64,000 nt of DNA from JBEKUY01 sp049514555 (GTDB lineage Bacteria > Acidobacteriota > Terriglobia > Acidiferrales > UBA7541), in NCBI GenBank assembly GCA_049514555.1, contig JBEKUY010000003.1, positions 186,001-250,000 of the forward strand, in the 5' to 3' direction. Both the position numbers and the translations under genes were made by a program. This document shows positions 42,817-51,523 of the stretch, in pieces. Positions within the stretch are counted from its first letter, which is position 1, and every line of letters begins with the position of its first letter. Under the pieces are notes generated by a model. That model was not told the DNA's origin. It worked only from the letters and a program-made list of their open reading frames with translations, and did no database searches.

Positions 42817-43636
42817 ACGTTTATTCGACGATCCTCCGGCGCGTTACGCGGACGAGCATTTCGCCGTCTTTCAGCAGTTCAAGGACGCGCTGAACCGCGG
42901 AGAAATCCGCGCCGCTGAGCCGGACGCCTCCGCCAAGACCGGCTGGCGGGTCAACGTCTGGGTCAAGAAGGGCATCCTGCTCGGCTTCCGCATGGGCCAT
43001 ATCGTGGACATGTCGGTGGACCCGGCGCGCCAGCCCTTTTTCGATAAGTCCACCTATCCGGTGAAGTCCATTTCGCCCGCAAGCGGCGTGCGCATCGTTC
43101 CCGGCGGGTCGAGCATCCGCGATGCCTGCTACATCGGCCACGGGGTCACCTGCATGCCGCCGATGTTCATCAACGTGGGCGCCTACGTCGGCGACGGCAC
43201 CATGATTGACTCGCACGCTTTGGTGGGGAGCTGCGCTCAAGTCGGGCAGAAGTGTCACGTTTCCGCGGGGGCGCAGCTTGGCGGCGTTCTCGAACCGGTC
43301 GGCGCGCTTCCTGTCATCATCGAAGATGGAGTCATGGTGGGCGGCAATTGCGGCGTTTACGAAGGGACTGTGGTCAAACAGCGCGCCGTCCTCGGCACCG
43401 GCACGATTCTGAATCGCTCCACCCCGGTCTACGATCTCGTCCGCGGCGTGGTGCACGCGGCGCGCGGCGACGATCCCCTCATCATTCCCGAACAGGCTGT
43501 CGTCGTTCCCGGCGCGCGCACCATTTCTGCGCCGGAAGGGCAGCAGTGGGGACTTTCGCTCTACGCCGCCGTCATCGTGAAGTACCGCGATGCCAAGACG
43601 GAGGCTCGCGTCCAGCTCGAAGACTTGCTGCGCTAA
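42800..43636 (+). CDS. dapD: 2,3,4,5-Tetrahydropyridine-2,6-dicarboxylate N-succinyltransferase
   Basis: 278 residues from a TTG start inside the end of dapA. The N-terminal helical domain is followed by a left-handed beta-helix of hexapeptide repeats (YVGDGTMIDSHALVGSCAQVG, then GVMVGGNCGVYEGTVV). It transfers succinyl from succinyl-CoA in the succinylase branch of lysine synthesis, which fits a DapE desuccinylase in the same operon. Length matches the family (about 274). Confidence 0.94.
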   Translation: MQSQIERLFDDPPARYADEHFAVFQQFKDALNRGEIRAAEPDASAKTGWRVNVWVKKGILLGFRMGHIVDMSVDPARQPFFDKSTYPVKSISPASGVRIVPGGSSIRDACYIGHGVTCMPPMFINVGAYVGDGTMIDSHALVGSCAQVGQKCHVSAGAQLGGVLEPVGALPVIIEDGVMVGGNCGVYEGTVVKQRAVLGTGTILNRSTPVYDLVRGVVHAARGDDPLIIPEQAVVVPGARTISAPEGQQWGLSLYAAVIVKYRDAKTEARVQLEDLLR

Positions 43637-43662
43637 GTCTGAGCCTTCCCACTTCGCTCAAT

Positions 43663-43691
43663 TCGACAATCTTTCGGCTTCTGTGTAAAAT
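43663..43691 (+). promoter_or_regulatory. Promoter of tRNA-Lys
   Basis: TCGACA (43663-43668), 17 bp spacer, TAAAAT (43686-43691); each box is 5 of 6 to consensus. The tRNA begins 22 bp after the -10. Confidence 0.55.
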
Positions 43692-43713
43692 CTACTAGTT
43701 TTGTCCTGCCTGT

Positions 43714-43789
43714 GGGCCGCTAGCTCAATTGGTAGAGCAGCAGACTCTTAATCTGCGGGTTCCAGGTTCGATTCCTGGGCGGCTCACCA
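43714..43789 (+). tRNA. tRNA-Lys (anticodon CTT)
   Basis: Cloverleaf with acceptor GGGCCGC paired to GCGGCTC (one G-T pair), D-arm TAGCTCAATTGGTAGAGCA, anticodon arm CAGA-CTCTTAA-TCTG giving CTT, and T-loop GGTTCGATTCC. The CCA is encoded. Confidence 0.96.
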
Positions 43790-43855
43790 CCTTCACTTCG
43801 ACACTTCCGCCAAGAACGCGATTTGCCCCCGCACCGCGCAGTCACAGGCAAGCGC

Positions 43856-44812
43856 CTACGGTATGTTGCTCGCCACGAGCTCCCAGTTCTTTGTCTCGGA
43901 GAACATTTCTCCCGTACCGCTGACGAAAGCGCCATGCGCGAACCCGTCGCCCTGGAGCCGGTCCATCATCCACGCGGTCGGATAACCCAGGTAGCCGTAA
44001 ACGCCGTTCACGCATGCGATCGGCACTGTCGAGCAGTCGGGTTGGCCCTGGACGTCATTGTGGTTGGGGCCGATCAGCGTTCCTTTGAGCTTGGCGACTC
44101 CGCCCGGCACTGCGTTGTAGTAAGCACCGATCGATTGCTCACCGGTGACGACGGGAAGTTGCGTCGGAGACGATATCAGGAGGTCCGTGGAACCGTCGAT
44201 GAAAAACACCGAGCCGGACGTCAGATGCTGGGTGTCCACACAGTTGATTAGACTGCTGCACCACGTCTGCGCCGGAAGCTCTATCGGAATGACGCTCTTT
44301 ATCGCGCCGCCCGATTTGATCAGCGCGTTGATGGCTCCGCTTGCTCCCTGGGAATGCCCCAAGGCGCCAATCTGGTTCACGTTGAGCTTGTGGAAGAAGA
44401 TGCTCGCGGAGTTGCCGTTCGCATTGACCAAATAGTTTGCGCCGTCCAGGATGGTTTGCCCTGGGCCAGTGAACTTATCTTCCGTGGCGATCACCACGAA
44501 GCCCCAAGAGGCCATGTGTGTGAGCAAGTAGGCGTACTGGCTCGGCGCGGCAAAAGTCCCGTTTCCCCAGGTCAGGATGGGGTGCAGGAAGCCATTTGCC
44601 CCCAGGTTTGTCGGATAGTAGAGATCGAAGCTGTTTCCGGAAGAATCGCAGCACGCAGCCGCTTTTTTGACCGTGACGGCCCAAGGTCCCGCTGCGTAGT
44701 ACTTCTTCTCAATCGTGCCCGTCGGAAGATTCGGCGGATTGCAGGATTCCATGAGGGGACTGGCCGCAAAGATGGCCACCGCAAACAAACGTCGATAGTG
44801 TTTTGCATTCAT
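43856..44812 (-). CDS. Exported alpha/beta hydrolase (cutinase/lipase-like)
   Basis: 318 residues from the ATG at 44812, with GGAG seven bases upstream. A signal peptide (RRLFAVAIFAASPLMES) ends near Cys24, possibly a weak lipobox. The nucleophile elbow is GHSQGASGAINAL, the probable acid is in FFIDGSTDLLIS and the His in IGPNHNDV. These fit the polyester-hydrolase/cutinase-like and dienelactone-like group with a YPTNLGANGFLHPILTWGNG oxyanion region. Several Cys pairs suggest disulfides, consistent with export. The substrate (ester, lipid or polyester) is unknown. It is the last gene of a minus-strand set beginning at 47780. Confidence 0.8.
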   Translation of the reverse strand: MNAKHYRRLFAVAIFAASPLMESCNPPNLPTGTIEKKYYAAGPWAVTVKKAAACCDSSGNSFDLYYPTNLGANGFLHPILTWGNGTFAAPSQYAYLLTHMASWGFVVIATEDKFTGPGQTILDGANYLVNANGNSASIFFHKLNVNQIGALGHSQGASGAINALIKSGGAIKSVIPIELPAQTWCSSLINCVDTQHLTSGSVFFIDGSTDLLISSPTQLPVVTGEQSIGAYYNAVPGGVAKLKGTLIGPNHNDVQGQPDCSTVPIACVNGVYGYLGYPTAWMMDRLQGDGFAHGAFVSGTGEMFSETKNWELVASNIP

Positions 44813-44835
44813 CGCTTTCTCCAAAACTGTCTAGA

Positions 44836-46245
44836 TCAAAAGAGGGATGGCCGCGCAGCCCCGCCCAGGAGCGAAGTATTCATCTGGGCAACCGTGTGAT
44901 CGCCCTCGTGTCCTCCCCAGGAAAAGAGCAGATACACCTGGGGAAAGCCCCCCGCACGCAGAGTCAACCCCGCCGAGTAGCTGTGGGCAAGATGCGCAAA
45001 GTTGATGTCGCCCCGCTCGAGCGCCACCTTCCCCTCGTCCAAGGAGCAGGTGAAACCCATCGGACCGTAAATCGAGTGCTCGAAGCTGGCCTGCAACAAG
45101 AAAACGTTCGGCGCGCGAAAGCGATAGTCCTGATAACTGCTGAGCGACGGATTGCCCATGATGTCGGAACCGCCCAGCGTCGGCTGAAAGTAGAAGGGCA
45201 CCACGTGACCCGCCGGAGCGATGGACTCGGAAATCAACAGGCGCACCGCGATCGTTCCCTCGCGGTCCAATGAGATCCCGGGACACGCATGGTTGTCCAC
45301 GTCCTTGGAACAATCATCGGGGCCGTTGTACGACTTCGGCTGTATTGTCCGTGTTTTCCTGTAAATCGGAAACTCATGCGATAGGTCGGCCGTGAACCGC
45401 CGGAACGAGAAGGCCGAGTCTCCCGGCGCAACAAATTGCTGGAAGAGCACGAAGTAATTGAGCTTCACATGATCGCCGTAACCCGGCTGCAAACGTATCC
45501 CCTCGCCGAACTGCACGAAGCCGGGCTGGCTCGTCAGGCCCGGAGCGCTGGCTTCGTTGTAAACCTGCTCGATTGACGGACTCGCCTGGCCGTCGCTCGC
45601 GCGAATCGCCACGAATCGCCCGTTCGCCTCGCCGTAGAGCGACGGATGCAGTTGCCTGAAAACCGGCCAACTCGTCTCGATGGGCCATTTCACTTCCGAG
45701 CCCACAATGATCTCGCGCATGCCGAAGAAAGACCGTCCGCTCACCGATGTCGAGGGGCCGAGGCCGAAGAAGCCGAGTTTGTTCAGCGAAATTGCTTGCG
45801 CGTACAGATTGAAGACAGGTCTCTCGAATTCGGTGGGCGTGGATTCCTGAGGGTGAGTCGGTCTTCCCGTTGTCGTCGTCTCTTTCTTCGACCCGGTGAA
45901 GATCGCTTTCATGTAGACACCCGCGCGCCAGGAACCGTTCATCGAAGCCACCGCGTCGGTGTCCCAACTCAGCCGCCAGGAGTCATTTGGGGTGTAGTGC
46001 TCGACAAACGCGAGGCCGGCGCCGAATCCATCCTGCGGAGCGATGCTGCCCACGGCGATATGCACGGGCTGGTCTGTGAAAAGCACTTCCGCGCAACTGA
46101 GAATGGATTTGAAACTGGAGCAGCTACCCTTCAGGCTTTCGCCTTCCTTGCGGAAGTCAGCTCCCACTCTGGATTCGTTCTGGGCCCGCGCCGTTCCGGC
46201 GATCGTGAAGAGCAGAAGAATGAAAAGAGAAATTCGCAGACGCAC
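44836..46245 (-). CDS. Outer-membrane beta-barrel protein, surface-antigen/BamA-like
   Basis: 469 residues if the GTG at 46245 (with GGGGAGG upstream) is used; a TTG five codons earlier is possible. A signal peptide is present (LRISLFILLLFTIAGTARAQ). The rest shows alternating strands with repeated aromatic-Gly patterns, such as GFGAGLAFVEHYTPNDSWRL, FFGLGPSTSVSG and VPFYFQPTLGGSDIMGNPSL. The last of these resembles the late-barrel loop motif of Omp85/BamA barrels. No POTRA domains precede the barrel. It is probably an outer-membrane pore or anchor serving the secreted enzymes next to it. The exact role is unknown. Confidence 0.72.
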   Translation of the reverse strand: MRLRISLFILLLFTIAGTARAQNESRVGADFRKEGESLKGSCSSFKSILSCAEVLFTDQPVHIAVGSIAPQDGFGAGLAFVEHYTPNDSWRLSWDTDAVASMNGSWRAGVYMKAIFTGSKKETTTTGRPTHPQESTPTEFERPVFNLYAQAISLNKLGFFGLGPSTSVSGRSFFGMREIIVGSEVKWPIETSWPVFRQLHPSLYGEANGRFVAIRASDGQASPSIEQVYNEASAPGLTSQPGFVQFGEGIRLQPGYGDHVKLNYFVLFQQFVAPGDSAFSFRRFTADLSHEFPIYRKTRTIQPKSYNGPDDCSKDVDNHACPGISLDREGTIAVRLLISESIAPAGHVVPFYFQPTLGGSDIMGNPSLSSYQDYRFRAPNVFLLQASFEHSIYGPMGFTCSLDEGKVALERGDINFAHLAHSYSAGLTLRAGGFPQVYLLFSWGGHEGDHTVAQMNTSLLGGAARPSLF

Positions 46246-46256
46246 AGGGCCTCCCC

Positions 46257-46511
46257 TCAATTCCCGGCGCGCTTCGCGCCACGCGGATGCAGGATATCCG
46301 TCACTCTGTGGGCGTAGGCGCTCACCTCGCCCTCGGTTCTTATCTCGCTCAGGGGGATTGCCAAAACTTCGACCACCTCCGCCAAATGCTGAATCAGCGA
46401 CTCGCGAAGATGCACGGCCTGGGCCTGCAAGAGCGTCCCGGCAGGTCGATTCTTATTGAACGCGCTGGCCGGGGGCCGGGGAATGCTGATGATGTTCGTT
46501 GTTCTGGCCAT
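46257..46511 (-). CDS. Small hypothetical protein (84 aa)
   Basis: The ATG at 46511 has GGAGA upstream. The chain has a Pro/basic N-terminus (ISIPRPPASAFNKNRPAG) and a helical body (LRESLIQHLAEVVEVLAIPL, then SEIRTEGEVSAYAHRVTDIL). No signal peptide and no family are recognised. It sits 12 bp downstream of the phosphoesterase gene and 11 bp before the start of the barrel gene, which supports a real gene in the operon, perhaps a partner of one of them. Confidence 0.6.
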   Translation of the reverse strand: MARTTNIISIPRPPASAFNKNRPAGTLLQAQAVHLRESLIQHLAEVVEVLAIPLSEIRTEGEVSAYAHRVTDILHPRGAKRAGN

Positions 46512-46523
46512 CTTGTGCGTCTC

Positions 46524-47780
46524 CTATTTGAAATGGAAATAAGGAATGTCATTGTCCGGCTGCATCTGGTCGGTCAGCAGGTCCAGAAACGTATCCGCAG
46601 CCTGTTCCCGCACCGTAGCATTGAGGAAATTTTGCGCGTCTTGAGCAGGCAGGGTGCTCGGATCGGTATCCCTCAAAATGAACTTCGTCACGGTCCTGGG
46701 AATCGAGGCGTGCTCGAATGTGCGTCCACCCGGCTCGTACGGCCCGGGTATGACCGTGCCTTTGCGAACCCAGGGCGACACCAGAATTGCCGGGACTCTG
46801 ACACCCAAGCGGTCGAACTTGAACGACGCGCCGGTCCCCGTGTTTTGGGGCGACGCTTCGAAGCCGTCCGGTTTGCACGGCGGCGGCACCACGTGGTCGT
46901 AGATTCCCCCGTGCTCGTCGTAGGTAATCAGCAGCGCCGTGCTCTTCCAGAGATTCGGGTTGTCGAAGATCGCGTTGTACACCTGCGATATGAAGATCTC
47001 ACCCGCCTGGATGTTGTGGTCGGGGTGTTGGTCCGAGGCTATTTCCGCTCCCCCGTCTCCGTCGTGGTCGCTGTAGTTCGGCTCGACGAAGCTGTAGTCC
47101 GGCAGGTTGCCGGACTGGCAGTCCGCCAGGAACTGATCGAATGTGGCGAAGATCTGCGATTGGCGCTTCAGCAGATTGACGATTTCGATCGTCGAGCTTG
47201 GCCCATCGTAGTAGTAGATCTTGGCCGTGCGCTTGGCCAGCAGCACGCGCTCGTAGATACTCAGGGGAGGCGCCTTCCAGTAGAAGATGTCCATCCCCAC
47301 TTGCCCGAAGGAAGTGCCGTAGTGCGCGAAGGCCCGGTTGCAGACGGTCGGCCCGGGAATGGAGCAAAACCATCCATTGAACAAGGCGAATTGCGTAGCC
47401 AGCTTCGTCAGCACCGGCAGTTTTTCCGGCGTGAAGTAGTACATGATTTTTTGCGACTGCCCGACGTTTCGCTGCTGCTGGTAATAGCTCTTCACGAATC
47501 CCTGCATGTTGGCGACGCGGCCGTTGCCCTGCGTCCCGCCAAACAACTGGAGATCGACACCGGGGAAGTGATGATCGGGATCGGGATCGAGCTGGCCCTG
47601 GTAATCCGCCAGCGGCTGGACTTTCACCAGCGCGCCCGTCGTATCCGGATTGCTTTCGTTGCCGGTCAATCCGTCGATTCGGGCGTCCTGCGCCTTTAAT
47701 GCTCCCAGCATGTGATCGAATGAGCGGTTCTCCATCATCAGTACGACGATGTGTTTCAGGTTGTCTAGTCCTGCGGACAT
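46524..47780 (-). CDS. Phosphoesterase/phospholipase C family protein
   Basis: 418 residues. It has the phosphoesterase-family motifs in order: an N-terminal VVLMMENRSFDHMLG (metal and nucleophile region), then DPDPDH, FSIPGPTVCNR-type segments (CSIPGPTVCNRAFAHYG), YSFVEPNYSDHDGDGG and TYDEHGGIYDHVVPP. Phospholipase C and AcpA acid phosphatase belong here. There is no signal peptide or Tat motif at the start (MSAGLDNLKHIV), which is unusual for this mostly exported family. It may act in the cytoplasm or leave by another route. It leads the minus-strand set with the 84-aa, barrel and hydrolase genes. Confidence 0.87.
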   Translation of the reverse strand: MSAGLDNLKHIVVLMMENRSFDHMLGALKAQDARIDGLTGNESNPDTTGALVKVQPLADYQGQLDPDPDHHFPGVDLQLFGGTQGNGRVANMQGFVKSYYQQQRNVGQSQKIMYYFTPEKLPVLTKLATQFALFNGWFCSIPGPTVCNRAFAHYGTSFGQVGMDIFYWKAPPLSIYERVLLAKRTAKIYYYDGPSSTIEIVNLLKRQSQIFATFDQFLADCQSGNLPDYSFVEPNYSDHDGDGGAEIASDQHPDHNIQAGEIFISQVYNAIFDNPNLWKSTALLITYDEHGGIYDHVVPPPCKPDGFEASPQNTGTGASFKFDRLGVRVPAILVSPWVRKGTVIPGPYEPGGRTFEHASIPRTVTKFILRDTDPSTLPAQDAQNFLNATVREQAADTFLDLLTDQMQPDNDIPYFHFK

Positions 47781-48164
47781 AGCACCTCCCGGGCTAATCA
47801 GAAACTGCTTCCGCCCCGCCCAGTGCGCCTCTCTCCAGCACGGCGGGCGGTTAAGGGATACACTTCAACTCTTCTGTACGGCCGTTTTTTGCCGTACGTC
47901 AGTTCTCAGACTTCCCTGGGGGGTTGTGTACCAACGGCGTGAAACGTTTCGTCTTCCCCACACACTAAAGGATTAGACGACCGCGACAACGCGCGACGAA
48001 CGATGAGCCGGACTCGCGAAAGTCCCCCTGGCGTTCGCAAGTGCCCGGCCGTGGGGCCAAGCGCCCCTAGTCTACCGTTGCCAGACATTACGTCAAGTGG
48101 CAATATGTAGAGCCGTTAGCGCTGCAGACGACCATCGGGGGATGGAAGTCTTTGGGGGGATTCC
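47781..48164. other. Divergent intergenic region with two palindromes
   Basis: 384 bp between the minus-strand phosphoesterase set and the plus-strand membrane-protein set. It contains GTACGGC...GCCGTAC (47876-47897, 8-bp loop with six T) and the perfect palindrome GAAACGTTTC (47941-47950), which has the central CG seen in LacI-family operators. Promoter boxes could not be placed with confidence. Confidence 0.35.
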
Positions 48165-49058
48165 GTGTTTGGATCTCAGGTCATCGAAGTGGCCGTCGGC
48201 CTTGTTTTCATCTTTCTCCTGCTGAGCATCGCTTGTTCCGGAATTAAGGAAGGCGTCGCGTCTGCGTTTGGCATGCGCGCCAAGACCCTGGAAAACGCCA
48301 TCCGCAACATGCTCGCGGACCCGGACAATACCATTACCTCCAGGCTGTTCCAAAATACGCTCATCGCCGGCACCGCTCAGACCGGAAACAAGCCCTCTTA
48401 CATCTCCTCACGCAACTTCGCTCTGGCACTCTTTGATCTGCTCGCGCCCACGGATCCGACGCGGCCCAGGACACTCCAAGACCTTCGGAGCGGCATTGGC
48501 ACTTTGCCGGATTATCGCCTGCGGACCACGCTTCTCGGCATGTTGGATTCCGCGCAAGGCGATGTGGACGCTGCGAGGCAAAAAGTCGAAAACTGGTACG
48601 ACGACTCGATGGCCCGGGTCAGCGGTTGGTACAAGCGAAAAGCGCAGATCATCATTCTCGGCGCCGGGTTTGCCCTCTGTTGTCTTCTGAACTGCGACAC
48701 GCTGATGATCGCGAGGGAGCTGTGGAGTGACCAAGCTCTGCGCACCGTCGTCATGAACAATGCAACCGCGGAAGCGGCGAAGGCCCAGCCCGACCAGAAG
48801 CCGTCCATTGCTCAGATCGAAGCAGTCGTCCGAAACGACAGTTCCAGCGCGCCGCCGCTCGGCTGGAAGCTCTCCACCTCCGATCACGCCGAGATGCGGG
48901 GAATCCCTGCTGGCTTGATCGGCTGGCTGAAGAAGATTCTCGGCGTCCTGATCAGCACGATGGCCGTGGCCATGGGAGCGCCATTCTGGTTTGACGCTCT
49001 GAACAAGATTGTCAATCTCCGCATGTCGGGTGATCCACCCAAGGCCTCGGCGCGCTGA
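48165..49058 (+). CDS. Conserved-looking membrane protein of unknown function
   Basis: 297 residues from a GTG start with GGGGGG upstream. Hydrophobic segments are near residues 8-26 (VAVGLVFIFLLLSIACSGI), about 163-180 and about 248-272. A long cytoplasmic region between the first two has KPSYISSRNFALALFDLL and DSAQGDVDAARQKVENWYDDSMARVSGWYKRK before the second membrane segment. I recall similar WYKR-type membrane proteins in varied bacteria without known function, but no named domain. It begins a plus-strand set with the Ig-like and GH108 genes. Confidence 0.7.
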   Translation: MFGSQVIEVAVGLVFIFLLLSIACSGIKEGVASAFGMRAKTLENAIRNMLADPDNTITSRLFQNTLIAGTAQTGNKPSYISSRNFALALFDLLAPTDPTRPRTLQDLRSGIGTLPDYRLRTTLLGMLDSAQGDVDAARQKVENWYDDSMARVSGWYKRKAQIIILGAGFALCCLLNCDTLMIARELWSDQALRTVVMNNATAEAAKAQPDQKPSIAQIEAVVRNDSSSAPPLGWKLSTSDHAEMRGIPAGLIGWLKKILGVLISTMAVAMGAPFWFDALNKIVNLRMSGDPPKASAR

Positions 49059-49302
49059 GTCGGCTGCCGCGGGCGCTACGCGGACCGCAGTTCTGGGCCA
49101 AAGTACTTGTTTGACAAATCGCAGCAGGGGGGACTGCGGCGATGGTCGCGCACCAAAAGCAAGTTCCATCCGGGGAGAACGGACAGGACACGGCTGCTTG
49201 GCTTGGGAGTCCTCGGCCGAGCGTCAGGTTCGGATCGTTGTCGGCGCAATCCCTCGACGGAACCTACCGTCTTCCCGCTCCGAGATCTGCCGGGAGGCAA
49301 TC

Positions 49303-50814
49303 ATGTTCGCTTTGAAACATTGCGCCTATTCACCTTGGATATTGCTCTGCGTTCTGTGGGGATCTCCGGCTGCGTATACAGCCGCTCGCGCCCCCTGGTC
49401 CACTCAGGCCCAAGTGAACGCGCCTTTGCGCGAGCAAGCGCTGCGCGGTGCCCAACGTCCCATGAAGCTTGATGTGCGTCCGCTCGCACAGGCGCCGCGC
49501 GTTGGCGATAAGACTGCTGTGGAGGTCACCATGCTCGATGCTGCCAACCAGCCTGCGTCGTGGAATCGGCCGTGCCAAGTTGAAGTGACGGTAACCGGCC
49601 CTTCAGGCCATTCTCAAACTTACCCGGTGACTGTCGCTCCTCACCAGAGTTCCGTGCAGTTTACGTTTGACGCCAAGGAGCCGGGGCTGCATCGCTTGAA
49701 GGTGCGCGAGACGGACGGCACTCTTCTCTCCGGTGGCAACTCGGTCTTTGTCAGACCCGCCGGAAACACGCAGAAGAAAAAGACCATTAAACCAACCGCG
49801 TTTCGCTATCTGCTGCCGGTTCGCGGTCCGCACTTGCTGACCGTATCTGCGCGCCCGCAAGAGCAACTGGTGTCCTTCGCGACCCCGCCGGTCCCCGCGC
49901 AAGAACCCTCCGGAGCGCAAAGCGCCGCCGCGTCTTCCTCTCCGGCTCTCCTGCTCACGAACTCGAGCGGAAAAGACGAAATCCTGGCGGACGGCAAGGA
50001 CTTTGCCCGCATTCAGGTCTACTACATGGACCCGCAGGGCGGCGCGGCGTCCTCGGACATCAGAGTTTGGCTCACTTGGTCGAACGGAACCTTGGATTCG
50101 CAGCCCCTGGTCATCAAGAAGGGGGCGATTGTCGCCGAGGCGCACTGGACCTCGCTCTCTCCTGTCGACGCCACGATCTCTCTCGTCTCCTCCGCGCCCA
50201 AGTATCCCGTCGATGGGAAAACAGATCTGACGGTATCGTTCGTCCCCGCGATCTACGGCATTGGAGTGCCGGGTTCAAGTCCTCTGAAGCTCTCGCTGAT
50301 TGATTGCGAGCCTGTGTTCGCGCAATTCTTCGATGCCGAAGGGCGCGTCGTTCAAACCAACAAACTGCGCCAGGTCACCTTCATCAGTTCGAACCCCTCG
50401 TTGCACCTGGACCCGCCCTCGCAAGACGTACCGGCAAATGGTTACGCAGCCTCCACCTTTCTGGTGCCCACTTGGAGCGGGATGGCCAACCTGGATATCT
50501 GGACGCCCGGTTACGCCCACCAGACAATCGTCGTGCAAGTATCCATGTGGCTGGTCCTCCTGCTGTGTCTGTCTGGAGGAATCGTGGGCGGAATCGCGGC
50601 CTGGGACGCCCTCAAGGGAGCCATCGCCGGGAGGATTTTTGTGGGGATCCTCGGCGCGATCGTTCTCGTTTGGATCAGCGTATATGCCGTCCTGCCTAGA
50701 ACGCACTCCATCATCGCGCACAACATGGTGAGTGTTTTTGTCCTTTCCATCATCGGAGGTTTCGGCGGAACCCGTGTGCTTGACTTCGCCGGAAAGAAAT
50801 TCGGCTATTTCTAG
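49303..50814 (+). CDS. Exported Ig-like surface protein with C-terminal membrane anchor
   Basis: The ATG at 49303 follows GGGAGG and starts a signal sequence (YSPWILLCVLWGSPAAYTAA), giving 503 residues. Residues about 50-150 look like a beta-sandwich with GDKTAVEVTMLDAANQP and KEPGLHRLKVRETDG. A second Ig/Big-1-like region spans about 225-300 (SGKDEILADGKDFARIQVYY, then DIRVWLTWSNGTL) and a third about 330-405. Two membrane segments close the protein (VSMWLVLLLCLSGGIVGGIA and IFVGILGAIVLVWISVYA) with a short GGFGGTR tail. It is probably displayed outside the inner membrane. The ligand is unknown. Confidence 0.65.
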   Translation: MFALKHCAYSPWILLCVLWGSPAAYTAARAPWSTQAQVNAPLREQALRGAQRPMKLDVRPLAQAPRVGDKTAVEVTMLDAANQPASWNRPCQVEVTVTGPSGHSQTYPVTVAPHQSSVQFTFDAKEPGLHRLKVRETDGTLLSGGNSVFVRPAGNTQKKKTIKPTAFRYLLPVRGPHLLTVSARPQEQLVSFATPPVPAQEPSGAQSAAASSSPALLLTNSSGKDEILADGKDFARIQVYYMDPQGGAASSDIRVWLTWSNGTLDSQPLVIKKGAIVAEAHWTSLSPVDATISLVSSAPKYPVDGKTDLTVSFVPAIYGIGVPGSSPLKLSLIDCEPVFAQFFDAEGRVVQTNKLRQVTFISSNPSLHLDPPSQDVPANGYAASTFLVPTWSGMANLDIWTPGYAHQTIVVQVSMWLVLLLCLSGGIVGGIAAWDALKGAIAGRIFVGILGAIVLVWISVYAVLPRTHSIIAHNMVSVFVLSIIGGFGGTRVLDFAGKKFGYF

Positions 50815-50878
50815 TCTCGCCGAGGCACGGAGCTTGGGTCGTGCGAATCGCGGCGGCGGAAACTGAGGTGAATACGAG

Positions 50879-51400
50879 ATGGCAAATTTTGACCTGTTCC
50901 TGCCATTACTGTTGAGATTTGAGGGCGGTTATGTGGATGATCCGGAAGATCCGGGCGGAGAAACGAACAAAGGCGTGACCATGGCGACCTTTCGCGAGTG
51001 GTCCCATCAGCTCCTGGGGATTGACCCAACTTCGGACAATCTGAAGAGTCTGACGGACGCACAAGCCGGCATCATCTACAAGGCGCGCTACTGGGATGGA
51101 ATCCGGGGCGACGCCGTCGAGTTGCAGGACCTCGCCAACATTGTCTGCGACGGCTACGTGAATACCGGAACGAACGCCACGAAGTTACTGCAACGCGTAA
51201 TGAACGGCATGGGCGCAAGCGTTGTGGAGGATGGCATGATCGGACTGGCTTCCATCCAAGCCCTCGCCGGACTTTCCCAAGTGGAAGTCTATCGTCAGTT
51301 CAAGCAAGGACGCATCCGTTATTATGAAAGCCTGGCGCAGAAGTATCCCAAGTTTTTGCACGGCTGGCTGAATCGAGTCAATTCCTTCCCCGATCTCTAG
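50879..51400 (+). CDS. GH108-family muramidase (phage-type endolysin)
   Basis: 173 residues. The N-terminal GH108 domain has the nucleophilic Glu in LLRFEGGYVDDPEDPGGETN followed by KGVTMATF, matching N-acetylmuramidases of the ZliS/secretion-activator group. The C-terminal part is a peptidoglycan-binding-3-like domain (NGMGASVVEDGMIGLASIQALA). It cleaves peptidoglycan glycan chains. There is no signal peptide and no phage structural gene nearby, so either it is a domesticated lysis enzyme or it is exported with help from a neighbour. It follows the Ig-like gene by 64 bp. Confidence 0.88.
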   Translation: MANFDLFLPLLLRFEGGYVDDPEDPGGETNKGVTMATFREWSHQLLGIDPTSDNLKSLTDAQAGIIYKARYWDGIRGDAVELQDLANIVCDGYVNTGTNATKLLQRVMNGMGASVVEDGMIGLASIQALAGLSQVEVYRQFKQGRIRYYESLAQKYPKFLHGWLNRVNSFPDL

Positions 51401-51523
51401 CAGGGTGCCGAAGCTTCTCAACTCCACGTGCCGGCAACGCTTCGCGCAGAAGCTTCTGTCCGCCCAGCCTTGCGGCTTTCCGAAGTTCGAGCCTGATTCG
51501 CGCTCCCTGCGCGGTCAAGTTCC

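Noticed and set aside
37289..43789. The two tRNA genes as attachment sites of integrated elements
   Set aside because: No partial tRNA duplicates and no integrase gene are found nearby; the DUF4034 cassette ends at other sequences about 1 kb away.
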